DNA from: Microvirga sp.
GTDB taxonomy: Bacteria; Pseudomonadota; Alphaproteobacteria; Rhizobiales; Beijerinckiaceae
NCBI GenBank assembly: GCA_031181145.1
Contig: JAPSLB010000016.1
Span: 1 to 64,000, forward strand
Reading direction: 5' to 3'
Length of the DNA stretch: 64,000 nt
Below the pieces are notes generated by a model. That model was not told the origin of the DNA. It did no database searches and saw nothing but the letters and a program-made list of their open reading frames with translations. The translations under genes and the position numbers were made by a program. Each line of letters begins with the position of its first letter. Position 1 is the first letter of the stretch. Shown here piece after piece: positions 1 to 8,314 of this stretch.

Positions 1-312
1 CGTCGCCTCCGACGTGCCGAGGGTGTCCTCAGCGCCAAGAATGTCCTTAGCGCCAAGGGTGTCCTTAGCGCCAAGGGGGTCCTCAGGGCCGAGGGTATCC
101 TCGGCGCCAAGGGTATCCTCGGCGCCAGGAGTGCCCTCCGCCGGGGCCGAGGCTTCCGGCACGATCGTGTCCTCGGGCTTCACGGCATCCCAGGCCTTGT
201 CCTGCTGAGCGCCCTCATCGATCACAGTCGCCTTCAGATCGATGGTCGCCGGCTCGCGGGACCTTTTCTTTCGGGAGTTCTTGGGAGCTTTGGGATCGGA
301 TGAATCGGTCAC
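1..312 (-). CDS. N-terminal part of a mitofilin-like (COG4223-type) membrane protein, runs off the window
   Basis: Only the first 104 codons are in the window; the gene continues past base 1. It starts with GTG at 312, and an in-frame TGA lies two codons upstream, so an earlier start is excluded. The visible part is hydrophilic: a basic stretch (KNSRKKRSR), then an acidic low-complexity region with six perfect-length copies of a hexapeptide of the type G-A-(E/K)-D-T-L. No membrane segment is reached. The assignment rests mainly on position: in Hyphomicrobiales the gene after hemC-hemD is usually a COG4223 mitofilin-like inner-membrane protein with a disordered charged N-terminus and a following membrane helix. 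Sequence alone does not prove it. Confidence 0.6.
   Translation of the reverse strand, partial: MTDSSDPKAPKNSRKKRSREPATIDLKATVIDEGAQQDKAWDAVKPEDTIVPEASAPAEGTPGAEDTLGAEDTLGPEDPLGAKDTLGAKDILGAEDTLGTSEAT
16..123. repeat. Six tandem 18-bp units inside the N-terminal coding region
   Basis: Six contiguous 18-base units (16, 34, 52, 70, 88, 106) differ by a few substitutions and keep the reading frame. On the minus strand each codes for a hexapeptide close to GAEDTL (variants GPEDPL, GAKDTL, GAKDIL). The next unit from 124 is degenerate. This looks like coding-sequence expansion in a disordered tail. Confidence 0.8.
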
Positions 313-499
313 AGGTCACTCTTGGTAGGTCCATTCGGACAAGGCAGACTGGAACGCAATTAAGGCAAGCTTGAGCGCGGCGTTTCGGTTCCGGCGAGAC
401 TGGATCCTCAGGGAAAGGACGTGGCGCTATCGGACCATGATCCACTCCTTCGGCAAAGATCCCTAGGCCGCACTATCGTAACCGAAGCGGCGGCCGAGG

Positions 500-1198
500 T
501 CACGAAAGGCCCCGCACCAGCTCGAGAAGCGCATCCTCATGGGGCCCGCCGGCGATGCGGGTGGCAGCGCCTGCGGCCTCGAGAGGGGCCGAGACATCCG
601 CCGACAGGCAGAGATGGAGGCAGCCGAGGATTGCGGATTGAAGGCCCGCCCTCCCCGCCAGCTGAACGAAAAGGTCGGCGCTCCGACGGGAATAATGGAG
701 CACGGCTCCGATTTTGCCAGTGCGGAGGGCCTCCACGGCGGCCTCGGACAGGGCGGGCAGGGCCTCGGCTTCGTAACCCTCCCAGGACAGCACCGTGAAG
801 CCCGCCGCGCGCAAGGAGGCCGCAGGTTCCTCCTTGTGGTGGCGGGCGGTGGCATGAAGAAGCGTGCGCGGCGGCTGGAGATTGTTCCGGATCAGCCGGA
901 ACAGCGACACCGCATCGCCCTCTGCCGTCACGATGGAGGTAAAGCCTTCGGCCCGCAGCACGTCGGTCGTCCGTTCTCCGACGGAGAAGACAGGGACGCC
1001 CTTGTCCTCGAAAGAAGACAGGGCCTCCACCGCGTGGGCGCTGGTGACGATGAGCGCGTCGTAAGCGTCCGCAGGCATCGGATCGCCCGTCGGCACGATG
1101 CGGAGCACCGGCGCGATCAGAGCCTCGTGTCCGAGGGCCGCGAGCTTCTTCGCCGTGCGCTCGGAATCCTCCTTCGCGCGTGTGAGAAGGATCCGCAT
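500..1198 (-). CDS. hemD: uroporphyrinogen-III synthase
   Basis: This 232-residue protein begins MRILLTRAKEDSERTA, typical of HemD, which cyclises hydroxymethylbilane with inversion of ring D to uroporphyrinogen III in heme and cobalamin synthesis. The family is poorly conserved; support comes from length, the N-terminal LLTRA pattern, the SVGERTTDVLRAEGF segment matching the usual vGxxTa helix, and its place directly behind hemC. The open frame extends further upstream, but the ATG at 1198 is chosen because it overlaps the hemC stop as ATGA, indicating translational coupling. Confidence 0.9.
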   Translation of the reverse strand: MRILLTRAKEDSERTAKKLAALGHEALIAPVLRIVPTGDPMPADAYDALIVTSAHAVEALSSFEDKGVPVFSVGERTTDVLRAEGFTSIVTAEGDAVSLFRLIRNNLQPPRTLLHATARHHKEEPAASLRAAGFTVLSWEGYEAEALPALSEAAVEALRTGKIGAVLHYSRRSADLFVQLAGRAGLQSAILGCLHLCLSADVSAPLEAAGAATRIAGGPHEDALLELVRGLS

Positions 1199-2124
1199 CA
1201 GGCTGTCAGGAACCCGGCCGGCATGCGGGTGCGAAGCTCGGTTCCCGCCTCGCGGCCGAGCGCCACGGCCTCGTCCGGCGAGCCGCGCCGGGTCGCCTCG
1301 AGACATTCAGAGCCGTCCGGGCGCAGCACGAGACCGCGGATCTCGAGCGCGTCGCCCACCATGCGCGCATGGCCTGCGATCGGCGTGCGGCAGGAGCCGT
1401 CGAGAATGGTCAGGAAAGCCCGCTCGGCGGCGAGCGCGTGACCGGTGGCGGCGTCGAGGATCGGCCGCAGGGCCTCGCGCACCCGGTCGTCCTCGGTGCG
1501 GATGGCGATGGCGATGGCTCCCTGCCCCACGGCGGGAAGAAAATCATCCGTATCGAGGGTCGCGGTCACGTGGTCGGTCAGCCCGAGACGGCGCAGGCCC
1601 GCCATGGCGAGCAGGGTGGCGTCCACCTCGCCGCGCTCCAGCTTGGCGAGCCGCGTCTGCACATTGCCGCGCAGGAGCGTCACCGTCAGGTCGGGCCGCA
1701 GGCGGCGGATCTGCGCCTGCCGGCGAAGGGACGCGGAGCCGACGACCGCGCCCGGCGGCAGATCGGCGAGGCTCCCGTAGCGGTGGCTGATGAAGGCGTC
1801 GCGCACGTCCTCGCGGGGCAGGAACCCTGCGATCGCGATGCCTTCCGGCAGGGTGGTCGGCAGGTCCTTGGCCGAGTGGACGGCCAGATCGATGGAGCCT
1901 TCGAGCAGGGCGATGTCGAGCTCCTTCGTGAAGAGCCCCTTGCCGCCGGCTTCCGAGAGAGGCCGGTCCTGAATCGCATCGCCCGTGGTCTTGATGATCG
2001 ACAGGGGAAGGGTCTCGACAGCCCATCCATGGGCGGCGACCAGCCTGTCTTGGGTCTCGTGGGCCTGCGCCAGCGCCAGGGGGCTGCCGCGCGTACCGAT
2101 GACCAGGGTCGATGAAGAGGCCAT
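1198..2124 (-). CDS. hemC: hydroxymethylbilane synthase (porphobilinogen deaminase)
   Basis: This 308-residue cytoplasmic enzyme polymerises four porphobilinogens into hydroxymethylbilane. Family hallmarks are visible: IGTRGSPLALAQA at the N-terminus, the KDLP segment after LAVHSA, the VGSASLRRQAQ arginine-rich substrate loop, and LDGSCRTPIAGHA in the C-terminal domain, where Cys245 would carry the dipyrromethane cofactor. Length is normal. It forms an operon with hemD and is divergent from tsaD, a frequent arrangement in alphaproteobacteria. Confidence 0.97.
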   Translation of the reverse strand: MASSSTLVIGTRGSPLALAQAHETQDRLVAAHGWAVETLPLSIIKTTGDAIQDRPLSEAGGKGLFTKELDIALLEGSIDLAVHSAKDLPTTLPEGIAIAGFLPREDVRDAFISHRYGSLADLPPGAVVGSASLRRQAQIRRLRPDLTVTLLRGNVQTRLAKLERGEVDATLLAMAGLRRLGLTDHVTATLDTDDFLPAVGQGAIAIAIRTEDDRVREALRPILDAATGHALAAERAFLTILDGSCRTPIAGHARMVGDALEIRGLVLRPDGSECLEATRRGSPDEAVALGREAGTELRTRMPAGFLTA

Positions 2125-2162
2125 TCCTGCTGCGTACTCCTGATTGAGGACAACATCCGCGT

Positions 2163-2192
2163 TTGATCTTGTGCGGCGGGGCGGACTATAGG
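2163..2192 (+). promoter_or_regulatory. Candidate sigma70-type promoter for tsaD-gpsA
   Basis: TTGATC (2163-2168) and TATAGG (2187-2192) are separated by 18 bp in the 129-bp hemC-tsaD divergent gap, upstream of the tsaD ATG at 2254. Seen by eye only. Confidence 0.35.
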
Positions 2193-2253
2193 GGGAGGAC
2201 AGGCGGGCCGAAAGCCCGAAAGATCACTTGAAGCGAACGGCACCCGACAGACC

Positions 2254-3309
2254 ATGCGCATCTTAGGCATCGAAACCACCTGCGACGAAACCGCGGCCGC
2301 CGTGGTGGGCGTCAGCTTCGACGGGCGGGGCGAAATCCTCTCCAGCGAGGTCCTCAGCCAGATCGCCGAGCACGCCGCCTATGGCGGCGTGGTGCCGGAG
2401 ATCGCGGCCCGCGCCCATGTGGAGGTGCTCGACCGTCTGATCGCCCGCGCTCTCAAAGCAGCCGGCTGCACGGTGAAGGACCTCGACGGCATCGCCGTGG
2501 CAGCAGGCCCCGGCCTCATCGGCGGCGTGCTGGTGGGCCTCACCACCGCCAAGGCCATGGCGCTCGTCACCCGCAAGCCCCTGATGGCGGTGAACCATCT
2601 GGAAGCCCACGCGCTCACCGCGCGGCTCACCGACGGCATCGGCTTTCCCTATCTGCTGCTTCTCGCCTCGGGCGGACATACCCAGCTTGTGGCGGTGAAG
2701 GGCGTGGGCGATTACGTGCGCATCGGCACCACCATCGACGACGCCATCGGCGAGGCTTTCGACAAGGTGGCGAAGATGCTGGGCCTGCCCTATCCCGGTG
2801 GGCCCCATGTGGAGCGCGAGGCGGCGAAGGGCAATCCGGAACGCTTTGCCCTGCCCCGCCCCATGCTGGGACGGGCGGAGCCGAATTTTTCGCTCTCGGG
2901 CCTTAAGACCGCCGTGCGGATCGAGGCGGAGAAGATTGCGCCTCTCACGCAGTCCGACATCGCGGATCTCTGCGCCGGCTTCCAGGCCGCCATCGTGGAT
3001 GTGGTGGTGGACCGCACGCGCGTCGCCCTTCGCCAGTTCCGTGAGATTGCCGGCGCCCCGAAGGCGCTCGTGGTGGCAGGCGGCGTGGCCGCGAACCAGA
3101 CCATGCGCCAGGCGCTCCAGCGCCTGGCCGTCGAAACCGGCCTCAAGCTCGTCGCCCCGCCCCTGGCCCTGTGCGGCGACAATGCCGCGATGATCGCCTG
3201 GGCAGGCCTCGAGCGCATGCGGCTCGGCCTGATCGACGACATCGACGCCCCCGCCCGCGCCCGCTGGCCGCTCGACACCAGCGGCCAGGCCGTGGGAGTG
3301 AAGGCCTGA
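2254..3309 (+). CDS. tsaD: tRNA N6-threonylcarbamoyladenosine transferase subunit TsaD
   Basis: This 351-residue ASKHA-fold protein transfers threonylcarbamoyl from threonylcarbamoyl-AMP to A37 of ANN-reading tRNAs. It starts [18 protein letters not shown], and the metal-binding NHLEAH motif gives His115 and His119; [11 protein letters not shown] and the GGVAAN nucleotide loop are also present. Length is typical. Its stop codon overlaps the gpsA ATG by one base (TGATG), so the two are co-translated; tsaD-gpsA pairing is common in alphaproteobacteria. Confidence 0.97.
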   Translation: MRILGIETTCDETAAAVVGVSFDGRGEILSSEVLSQIAEHAAYGGVVPEIAARAHVEVLDRLIARALKAAGCTVKDLDGIAVAAGPGLIGGVLVGLTTAKAMALVTRKPLMAVNHLEAHALTARLTDGIGFPYLLLLASGGHTQLVAVKGVGDYVRIGTTIDDAIGEAFDKVAKMLGLPYPGGPHVEREAAKGNPERFALPRPMLGRAEPNFSLSGLKTAVRIEAEKIAPLTQSDIADLCAGFQAAIVDVVVDRTRVALRQFREIAGAPKALVVAGGVAANQTMRQALQRLAVETGLKLVAPPLALCGDNAAMIAWAGLERMRLGLIDDIDAPARARWPLDTSGQAVGVKA

Positions 3310-4304
3310 TGTCCAAGGCGACGGGGCCCATCGGCATTGCCGGAGCCGGAGCCTGGGGAACGGCGCTCGCCAACGCCGCCGCCCTTGCCGGAAACGACGT
3401 GATCCTCTGGATGCGTTCTCCTCGGCAGGCGGCGGAACTCGCCGGCACGCGCACCAACGAGCGCTTCCTGCCCGGGGCGCGGCTCCTCGACCGCATCACG
3501 CCGACCGCCGACCTGAGCCGGCTGGCCTCGTGCTGCGCCGTTCTTCTGGTCACGCCCGCGCAGACGACACGCGAGATGGTGGAGGCTCTGTCTCCCGTTC
3601 TCTCCCACAAGACGCCTCTCGTGCTCTGCGCCAAGGGTATCGAACGCACCACGGGCGCCTTTCTGTGCGACGTGGTCGAGGAGGTTCGCCCCGGCGCACC
3701 TGTCGCCGTGCTGTCCGGCCCGAGCTTCGCCCACGATGTGGCGCGCGGTCTGCCCACCGCGGTGACCCTGGCCTGCCGCGATGCGGCGCTTGCGGAGGAC
3801 CTCGCCACCGCTCTCTCCGGCCCGACGTTTCGCGTCTACCACCGCACGGACGTTCGCGGGGTGGAGATCGGCGGAGCCGCCAAGAACGTGCTCGCGATCG
3901 CCTGCGGCGCCGTGGCGGGGCGCGGTCTCGGCGAGAGCGCGAAAGCGGCGCTCATCGCACGCGGCTTCGCGGAGCTTCTGCGCTTCGCCCGCGCCTATGG
4001 GGCTAAGCCGGAAACGCTGATGGGCCTGTCCGGCCTCGGCGATCTCGTGCTCACCTGCTCTTCCGCGCAGTCGCGCAATTTCTCCTTCGGCCTGCGCCTC
4101 GGTCAAGGCGCAAGCGCACGGGAAGCCTCCGACGGGAAGCTCGTGGAGGGCGCCGCCACCGCAAGGGCCCTCGTGGGGCTGGCGCGCGAGAAGGGCGTCG
4201 ACATGCCCATTGCCGAGGCCGTCGAGCATATCCTCTCCGGCGCATGGACTCTCGATCAGGCGGTCGATGCGCTCATGAACCGTCCCATCAAGTCCGAACA
4301 CTGA
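3309..4304 (+). CDS. gpsA: NAD(P)-dependent glycerol-3-phosphate dehydrogenase
   Basis: This 331-residue enzyme interconverts dihydroxyacetone phosphate and sn-glycerol 3-phosphate for phospholipid synthesis. The Rossmann fingerprint GAGAWGTALA is at residues 12-21, and Lys192 in GGAAKN is the expected catalytic lysine; LSGLGDLVLTC lies in the C-terminal helical domain. The frame is open further upstream, but the ATG at 3309 gives the family N-terminus and overlaps the tsaD stop. Confidence 0.96.
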   Translation: MSKATGPIGIAGAGAWGTALANAAALAGNDVILWMRSPRQAAELAGTRTNERFLPGARLLDRITPTADLSRLASCCAVLLVTPAQTTREMVEALSPVLSHKTPLVLCAKGIERTTGAFLCDVVEEVRPGAPVAVLSGPSFAHDVARGLPTAVTLACRDAALAEDLATALSGPTFRVYHRTDVRGVEIGGAAKNVLAIACGAVAGRGLGESAKAALIARGFAELLRFARAYGAKPETLMGLSGLGDLVLTCSSAQSRNFSFGLRLGQGASAREASDGKLVEGAATARALVGLAREKGVDMPIAEAVEHILSGAWTLDQAVDALMNRPIKSEH

Positions 4305-4316
4305 GTATCAAGAGAA

Positions 4317-4730
4317 ATGGCTCACTGGCTCTACAAGTCCGAACCCTCCGTCTGGTCGTGGGATCAGCAGGTCGCGCAAGGCGACAAGGGCACGTTCTGG
4401 AACGGCGTCCGCAATCACGTCGCCAAGCAGAACCTGATGGCGATGAGATTGGGCGAGCAGGGCTTCTTCTACCATTCGAACGAAGGCAAGGCCGTCGTCG
4501 GCATCGTGGAGGTGATCAAGGAATACTACCCCGATCACACGGACGAATCCGGCAGGTTCGGCATGGTGGACGTCAAGGCCGTCAAGGCTTTCCCGAGGCC
4601 GGTGACGCTCGACGAGATCAAGAGGCGGCCGGGCCTCGAAAAGATGATCCTCGTCAACAATTCCCGCCTCTCGGTGCAGCCGGTGACCGACGAGGAATGG
4701 GCGATCGTCTGCAAGATGGGTGGGCTCTGA
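4317..4730 (+). CDS. EVE domain-containing protein (Thy28-like)
   Basis: A 137-residue single-domain protein beginning MAHWLYKSEPSVWSWD and containing WNGVRNHVAKQNL, GFFYHSN and a VGIVEV strand, all typical of the EVE fold related to PUA and YTH. EVE domains bind modified bases in nucleic acids; the physiological target of the stand-alone bacterial proteins is not settled. It lies 12 bp after gpsA and probably shares its transcript. Confidence 0.9.
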   Translation: MAHWLYKSEPSVWSWDQQVAQGDKGTFWNGVRNHVAKQNLMAMRLGEQGFFYHSNEGKAVVGIVEVIKEYYPDHTDESGRFGMVDVKAVKAFPRPVTLDEIKRRPGLEKMILVNNSRLSVQPVTDEEWAIVCKMGGL

Positions 4731-4848
4731 CAGGCTTCCCGTCGTGCCGGTATCGACCGTCAGCCGGTCCTGTTCCGCTGGCAGCCTCGGTGACGATGCT
4801 GCACTGCACCTAAAAGTACCAGCGACCAAAGTCCGATCCCGGCCCCGC

Positions 4849-4877
4849 TTGCTCAGCCCCTCTCTCTTTCCTTAAAC
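4849..4877 (+). promoter_or_regulatory. Candidate promoter upstream of acetyl-CoA synthetase
   Basis: TTGCTC (4849-4854) and TTAAAC (4872-4877) have 17-bp spacing and lie 45 bp before the acsA ATG, in a 192-bp gap that is more AT-rich at its 3' end. Inspection only. Confidence 0.3.
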
Positions 4878-4922
4878 CTAGACCTAAATACCACCCCTAA
4901 CGACGAGTCTGGGAGAAGCGTC

Positions 4923-6881
4923 ATGGAAGAGAAGATCTACGGCGTACCGTCCGAATGGACCCATCGCGCCTATCTGGACGATGCGGGCTATCGCGCGAGA
5001 TACGAAGCTTCGATCAAGGACCCGGACGCGTTCTGGGCCGAGGAGGCAAAGCGCATCCACTGGTTCAAGGAGCCGACCCGGATCAAGAATACCAATTTCG
5101 GCCCCGGCGACGTGTCGATCCGCTGGTTCGAGGACGGCATCACCAACGTGGCCTACAACTGCGTCGACCGGCACCTGCACAACCGCGGCGACCAGGTCGC
5201 CATCATCTGGGAAGGCGACGATCCGTCCGAATCGAAGACGATCACCTATCGCGAGCTGCACGCGCAAGTGTGCCGCATGGCCAACATCATGCGCAACCGC
5301 GGCGTCGGAAAGGGCGACCGCGTCACGATCTACATGCCGATGATCCCGGAAGCGGCCTATGCGATGCTGGCCTGCGCGCGCCTCGGCGCGATCCATTCCG
5401 TGGTGTTCGGCGGCTTCTCGCCGGATTCCCTTGCGAGCCGCATCCAGGACGCCAAGTCCGCCTTCATCATCACGGCCGACGAGGGCCTGCGCGGCGGGCG
5501 CAAGGTTCCGCTCAAAGTGAACGTGGACGCGGCCATCGAACGCGTCGGCGCGGGCGTGGTGGACCACGTGCTCGTCGTGCGCCGCACCGGCGGCGCGGTC
5601 AACATGGTGCCCGGCCGCGACGTGTATTACGACGAGGCCGCCAACATGGTCTCCGACGAATGCCCCTACGAGGAGATGAACGCGGAGGATCCGCTGTTCA
5701 TCCTCTACACCTCCGGCTCCACCGGCACGCCGAAGGGCGTGCTGCACACCACCGGCGGCTATCTCGTCTATGCGTCGATGACGCATCAATACGTGTTCGA
5801 CTACCACGACGGCGACATCTACTGGTGCACCGCGGATGTGGGCTGGGTCACGGGCCACTCCTACATCCTCTATGGACCGCTCGCGAACGGGGCGACCACG
5901 CTCATGTTCGAGGGCGTGCCCACCTATCCGTCGATCTCCCGCTTCTGGGAGGTCATCGACAAGCACAACGTGAACATCTTCTACACCGCTCCGACCGCGA
6001 TCCGCTCGCTCATGCAGGCGGGCGAGGAGCCGGTGAGGAAGACCTCGCGCAAAACCCTGCGCCTGCTGGGCTCCGTCGGCGAGCCGATCAATCCGGAAGC
6101 CTGGGAATGGTACTATCGCGTCGTCGGCGACAGCCGCTGCCCCATCGTGGACACCTGGTGGCAGACGGAGACCGGCGGCATCCTCATCACCCCGTTGCCC
6201 GGCGCGACGAAGCTCAAGCCCGGCTCGGCCACGCGTCCGTTCTTCGGCGTGAAGCCGGAGATCGTGGACGCGGACGGCAAGGTGCTGGAGGGTCCCTGCG
6301 AGGGCAATCTCGTGATCGCCGATTCCTGGCCGGGGCAGATGCGCACGGTCTATGGCGACCATGAGCGCTTCGTGCAGACCTATTTCTCCACCTATCCGGG
6401 CAAGTACTTCACCGGCGACGGCTGCCGCCGCGACGCGGATGGCTATTATTGGATCACCGGCCGCGTGGACGACGTGATCAACGTTTCCGGCCACCGCATG
6501 GGCACGGCGGAGGTGGAATCCGCCCTCGTCGCTCATCCGAAGGTGTCGGAAGCCGCCGTCGTCGGCTATCCGCACGACATCAAGGGCCAGGGCATCTACG
6601 CCTATGTCACCCTGATGGCGGGCGAGGAGCCGTCGGAAGAGCTCCGCAAGGAACTCGTGGCCTGGGTGCGCAAGGAAATCGGCCCCATCGCCTCTCCGGA
6701 CCTGATCCAGTTCGCTCCGAGCCTGCCGAAGACCCGCTCCGGCAAGATCATGCGCCGCATCCTGCGTAAGATCGCCGAGGACGAGTTCTCGAGCCTGGGC
6801 GACACCTCGACGCTCGCCGACCCCGGCGTGGTCGACGACCTGATCACCAACCGCCAGAACAAGCGCACGCAGGCGGCGTGA
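4923..6881 (+). CDS. acsA: acetyl-CoA synthetase (AMP-forming)
   Basis: This 652-residue ANL-superfamily ligase activates acetate to acetyl-CoA through acetyl-AMP. The A3 P-loop-like motif [12 protein letters not shown], the WWQTETGG motif, YFTGDG and the C-terminal [11 protein letters not shown] are present; the lysine of the last motif is the one acetylated by Pat-type enzymes in the family. Length matches Acs. The start ATG follows GGGAGAAG at a good ribosome-binding distance. It appears monocistronic, followed by a palindromic repeat. Confidence 0.97.
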   Translation: MEEKIYGVPSEWTHRAYLDDAGYRARYEASIKDPDAFWAEEAKRIHWFKEPTRIKNTNFGPGDVSIRWFEDGITNVAYNCVDRHLHNRGDQVAIIWEGDDPSESKTITYRELHAQVCRMANIMRNRGVGKGDRVTIYMPMIPEAAYAMLACARLGAIHSVVFGGFSPDSLASRIQDAKSAFIITADEGLRGGRKVPLKVNVDAAIERVGAGVVDHVLVVRRTGGAVNMVPGRDVYYDEAANMVSDECPYEEMNAEDPLFILYTSGSTGTPKGVLHTTGGYLVYASMTHQYVFDYHDGDIYWCTADVGWVTGHSYILYGPLANGATTLMFEGVPTYPSISRFWEVIDKHNVNIFYTAPTAIRSLMQAGEEPVRKTSRKTLRLLGSVGEPINPEAWEWYYRVVGDSRCPIVDTWWQTETGGILITPLPGATKLKPGSATRPFFGVKPEIVDADGKVLEGPCEGNLVIADSWPGQMRTVYGDHERFVQTYFSTYPGKYFTGDGCRRDADGYYWITGRVDDVINVSGHRMGTAEVESALVAHPKVSEAAVVGYPHDIKGQGIYAYVTLMAGEEPSEELRKELVAWVRKEIGPIASPDLIQFAPSLPKTRSGKIMRRILRKIAEDEFSSLGDTSTLADPGVVDDLITNRQNKRTQAA

Positions 6882-6944
6882 TCGTCGGAATGGATGATCC
6901 CGGGGCCGTGGAGCGGAACCCGGGTCCGCTTTCCGACCTCCCCG

Positions 6945-7036
6945 GGTCATGGCCGGGCTCGTCCCGGCCATCCTGGTTGGGAAGGCCGCCTGTTCTCATG
7001 CCATCGGGATCACCGGTACAAGCCCCGCGATGGCGG
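6945..7036. repeat. Intergenic palindromic repeat (GGCCGGG/CACCGG type)
   Basis: The 309-bp gap after acsA (6882-7190) holds GGCCGGG-ctcgt-CCCGGCC followed by a degenerate ATCACCGGTACAAG half. The same modules recur near 8.2, 16.35, 33.65, 47.1, 47.3 and 61.67 kb. The remainder of the gap contains no convincing gene. Confidence 0.6.
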
Positions 7037-7190
7037 GAGAAGTGGCGCGCCCCTGACGACAATCCCGGAGCTTCGCTAGGCTTCGTCCGAATGACAGCAG
7101 GACACGATCCCCTATGACCTTGGCGACCTCGAGGGAGAGGAATCTCTCGTCCGGCACCGGCAAGCTGCCAAGGGCGGCTTCAATGCGCTC

Positions 7191-7604
7191 GTGCCCGAAC
7201 TCGACGTTACGGATACCGAGGCAAGCCTGCGCTTCTGGTGCGAGTGTCTCGGCTTCGACATCGCCTACGCCAGGCCGCAGGCGAAATTCGCCTATCTCGA
7301 ACGCGAGGGCGCGCAGGTCATGCTGTGCCAGATCAACCGCAACTGGGAGGTGGGTTCCCTCAAACGCCCCTTCGGGCGCGGCATCAATTTCCAGATTGCG
7401 GCATCGCATATCGACCCCATTGTGAGCGCGCTGAAAGCAGCCGGATGGCCGCTCTATCGAGAACCTTTCGAGGCTTGGTATCGCTTAGGCGACAACGTCG
7501 AGAGCGGCTCGCGGGAGTTTCTGGTGCAGGACCCGGACGGCTCTCTCATCCGCTTCGCCCAGAATATCGGCCGCAGGACATCGGCGGGCTCGCCGGAACC
7601 GTAG
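7191..7604 (+). CDS. glyoxalase/bleomycin-resistance-like (VOC) protein
   Basis: A 137-residue VOC-fold protein: PELDVTDTEASLRFWCECLGF opens the first beta-alpha-beta-beta-beta unit, then FAYLEREGAQVMLCQ, and SREFLVQDPDGSLIRFAQ ends the second. The pattern resembles bleomycin-binding proteins, but the substrate cannot be told. The start is doubtful: GTG at 7191 lacks a clear ribosome-binding site, and the frame is open upstream to a TGA at 7092 with no ATG, GTG or TTG. One extra G in the run near 7139 would join this frame to the ATG at 7114, so a one-base error or frameshift is possible. Confidence 0.75.
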   Translation: MPELDVTDTEASLRFWCECLGFDIAYARPQAKFAYLEREGAQVMLCQINRNWEVGSLKRPFGRGINFQIAASHIDPIVSALKAAGWPLYREPFEAWYRLGDNVESGSREFLVQDPDGSLIRFAQNIGRRTSAGSPEP

Positions 7605-7656
7605 CCTTTCCTTTCGCGTCTCACCCTCACGTCAGTGAAGCAGGAGGGTTCGAGAC

Positions 7657-8154
7657 ATGGTGGGGCGGATCGTCATCGCATGGGTCGCCGTCATCCTTGC
7701 CGCCACGGCCGCATCCGCCCGCGAGGTCGTGCCGTTCCGGGACAGGATCTCACCCGGCACCATCGTCATCAAAACGGGCGAGCGGCGGCTCTATTACGTG
7801 CGCGGCGACGGAACCGCCCTGCGCTATCGCGTGGCCGTCGGGAAGCCGGGCAAGCAATGGTTCGGCGAGGCGCGGATCGACGGGAAATACGTTCGGCCTG
7901 CCTGGGCCCCGCCCGCGGAGGTCAAGCGCGATAATCCCCGCCTGCCTGACGTGATCCCCGGCGGGGCGCCGAACAATCCCATGGGCGCGCGGGCGCTCAC
8001 CCTCGATCTCGACGAGTACGCCATCCATGGCACCAACCGCCCGGGCTCCATCGGAACTTATGCGTCCTACGGCTGCATCCGCATGCTCAACGAGGACATC
8101 GTGGATCTCTATGATCGGGTGAGAGTGGGGACGCGGGTGATGGTGGTGCCTTGA
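7657..8154 (+). CDS. secreted L,D-transpeptidase (YkuD/ErfK family)
   Basis: A 165-residue protein with a signal peptide (MVGRIVIAWVAVILAATAASA) followed by a YkuD catalytic domain. The motif IHGTN followed by YGCIRM gives the catalytic His and Cys140. Such enzymes make 3-3 crosslinks in peptidoglycan or attach proteins to it; substrate specificity is unknown here. It is a minimal single-domain version with no peptidoglycan-binding module. Confidence 0.92.
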   Translation: MVGRIVIAWVAVILAATAASAREVVPFRDRISPGTIVIKTGERRLYYVRGDGTALRYRVAVGKPGKQWFGEARIDGKYVRPAWAPPAEVKRDNPRLPDVIPGGAPNNPMGARALTLDLDEYAIHGTNRPGSIGTYASYGCIRMLNEDIVDLYDRVRVGTRVMVVP

Positions 8155-8197
8155 GGAGGAGGCGGACAGCCCTCCGCCGAGAGGCAGCACACTCCGT

Positions 8198-8285
8198 CAT
8201 GACCGACCTCGGGCCGGTCATGCCGATCAGTGAGGCACGGTGCGTCTGCTTATCGGGACGGCCGGGACAGACACGGCCATGACGG
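8198..8285. repeat. Intergenic palindromes
   Basis: CATGACCG (8198-8205) and CGGTCATG (8215-8222) form a perfect 8-bp stem, followed by a degenerate GGCCGGGACAGACACGGCC module. They sit between the convergent L,D-transpeptidase and cfa genes and might end transcription from either side. Confidence 0.5.
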
Positions 8286-8314
8286 ACCGAGCCTCGTGAT
8301 CGCCATGCACTCCC

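Noticed and set aside
16..123. Short tandem units as a CRISPR array
   Set aside because: Units are contiguous without spacers, keep a reading frame and encode a hexapeptide.
4884..6971. Minus-strand open frame of about 695 codons opposite acsA
   Set aside because: Shadow of a strongly conserved gene; no domain, low-complexity His/Arg/Asp composition.
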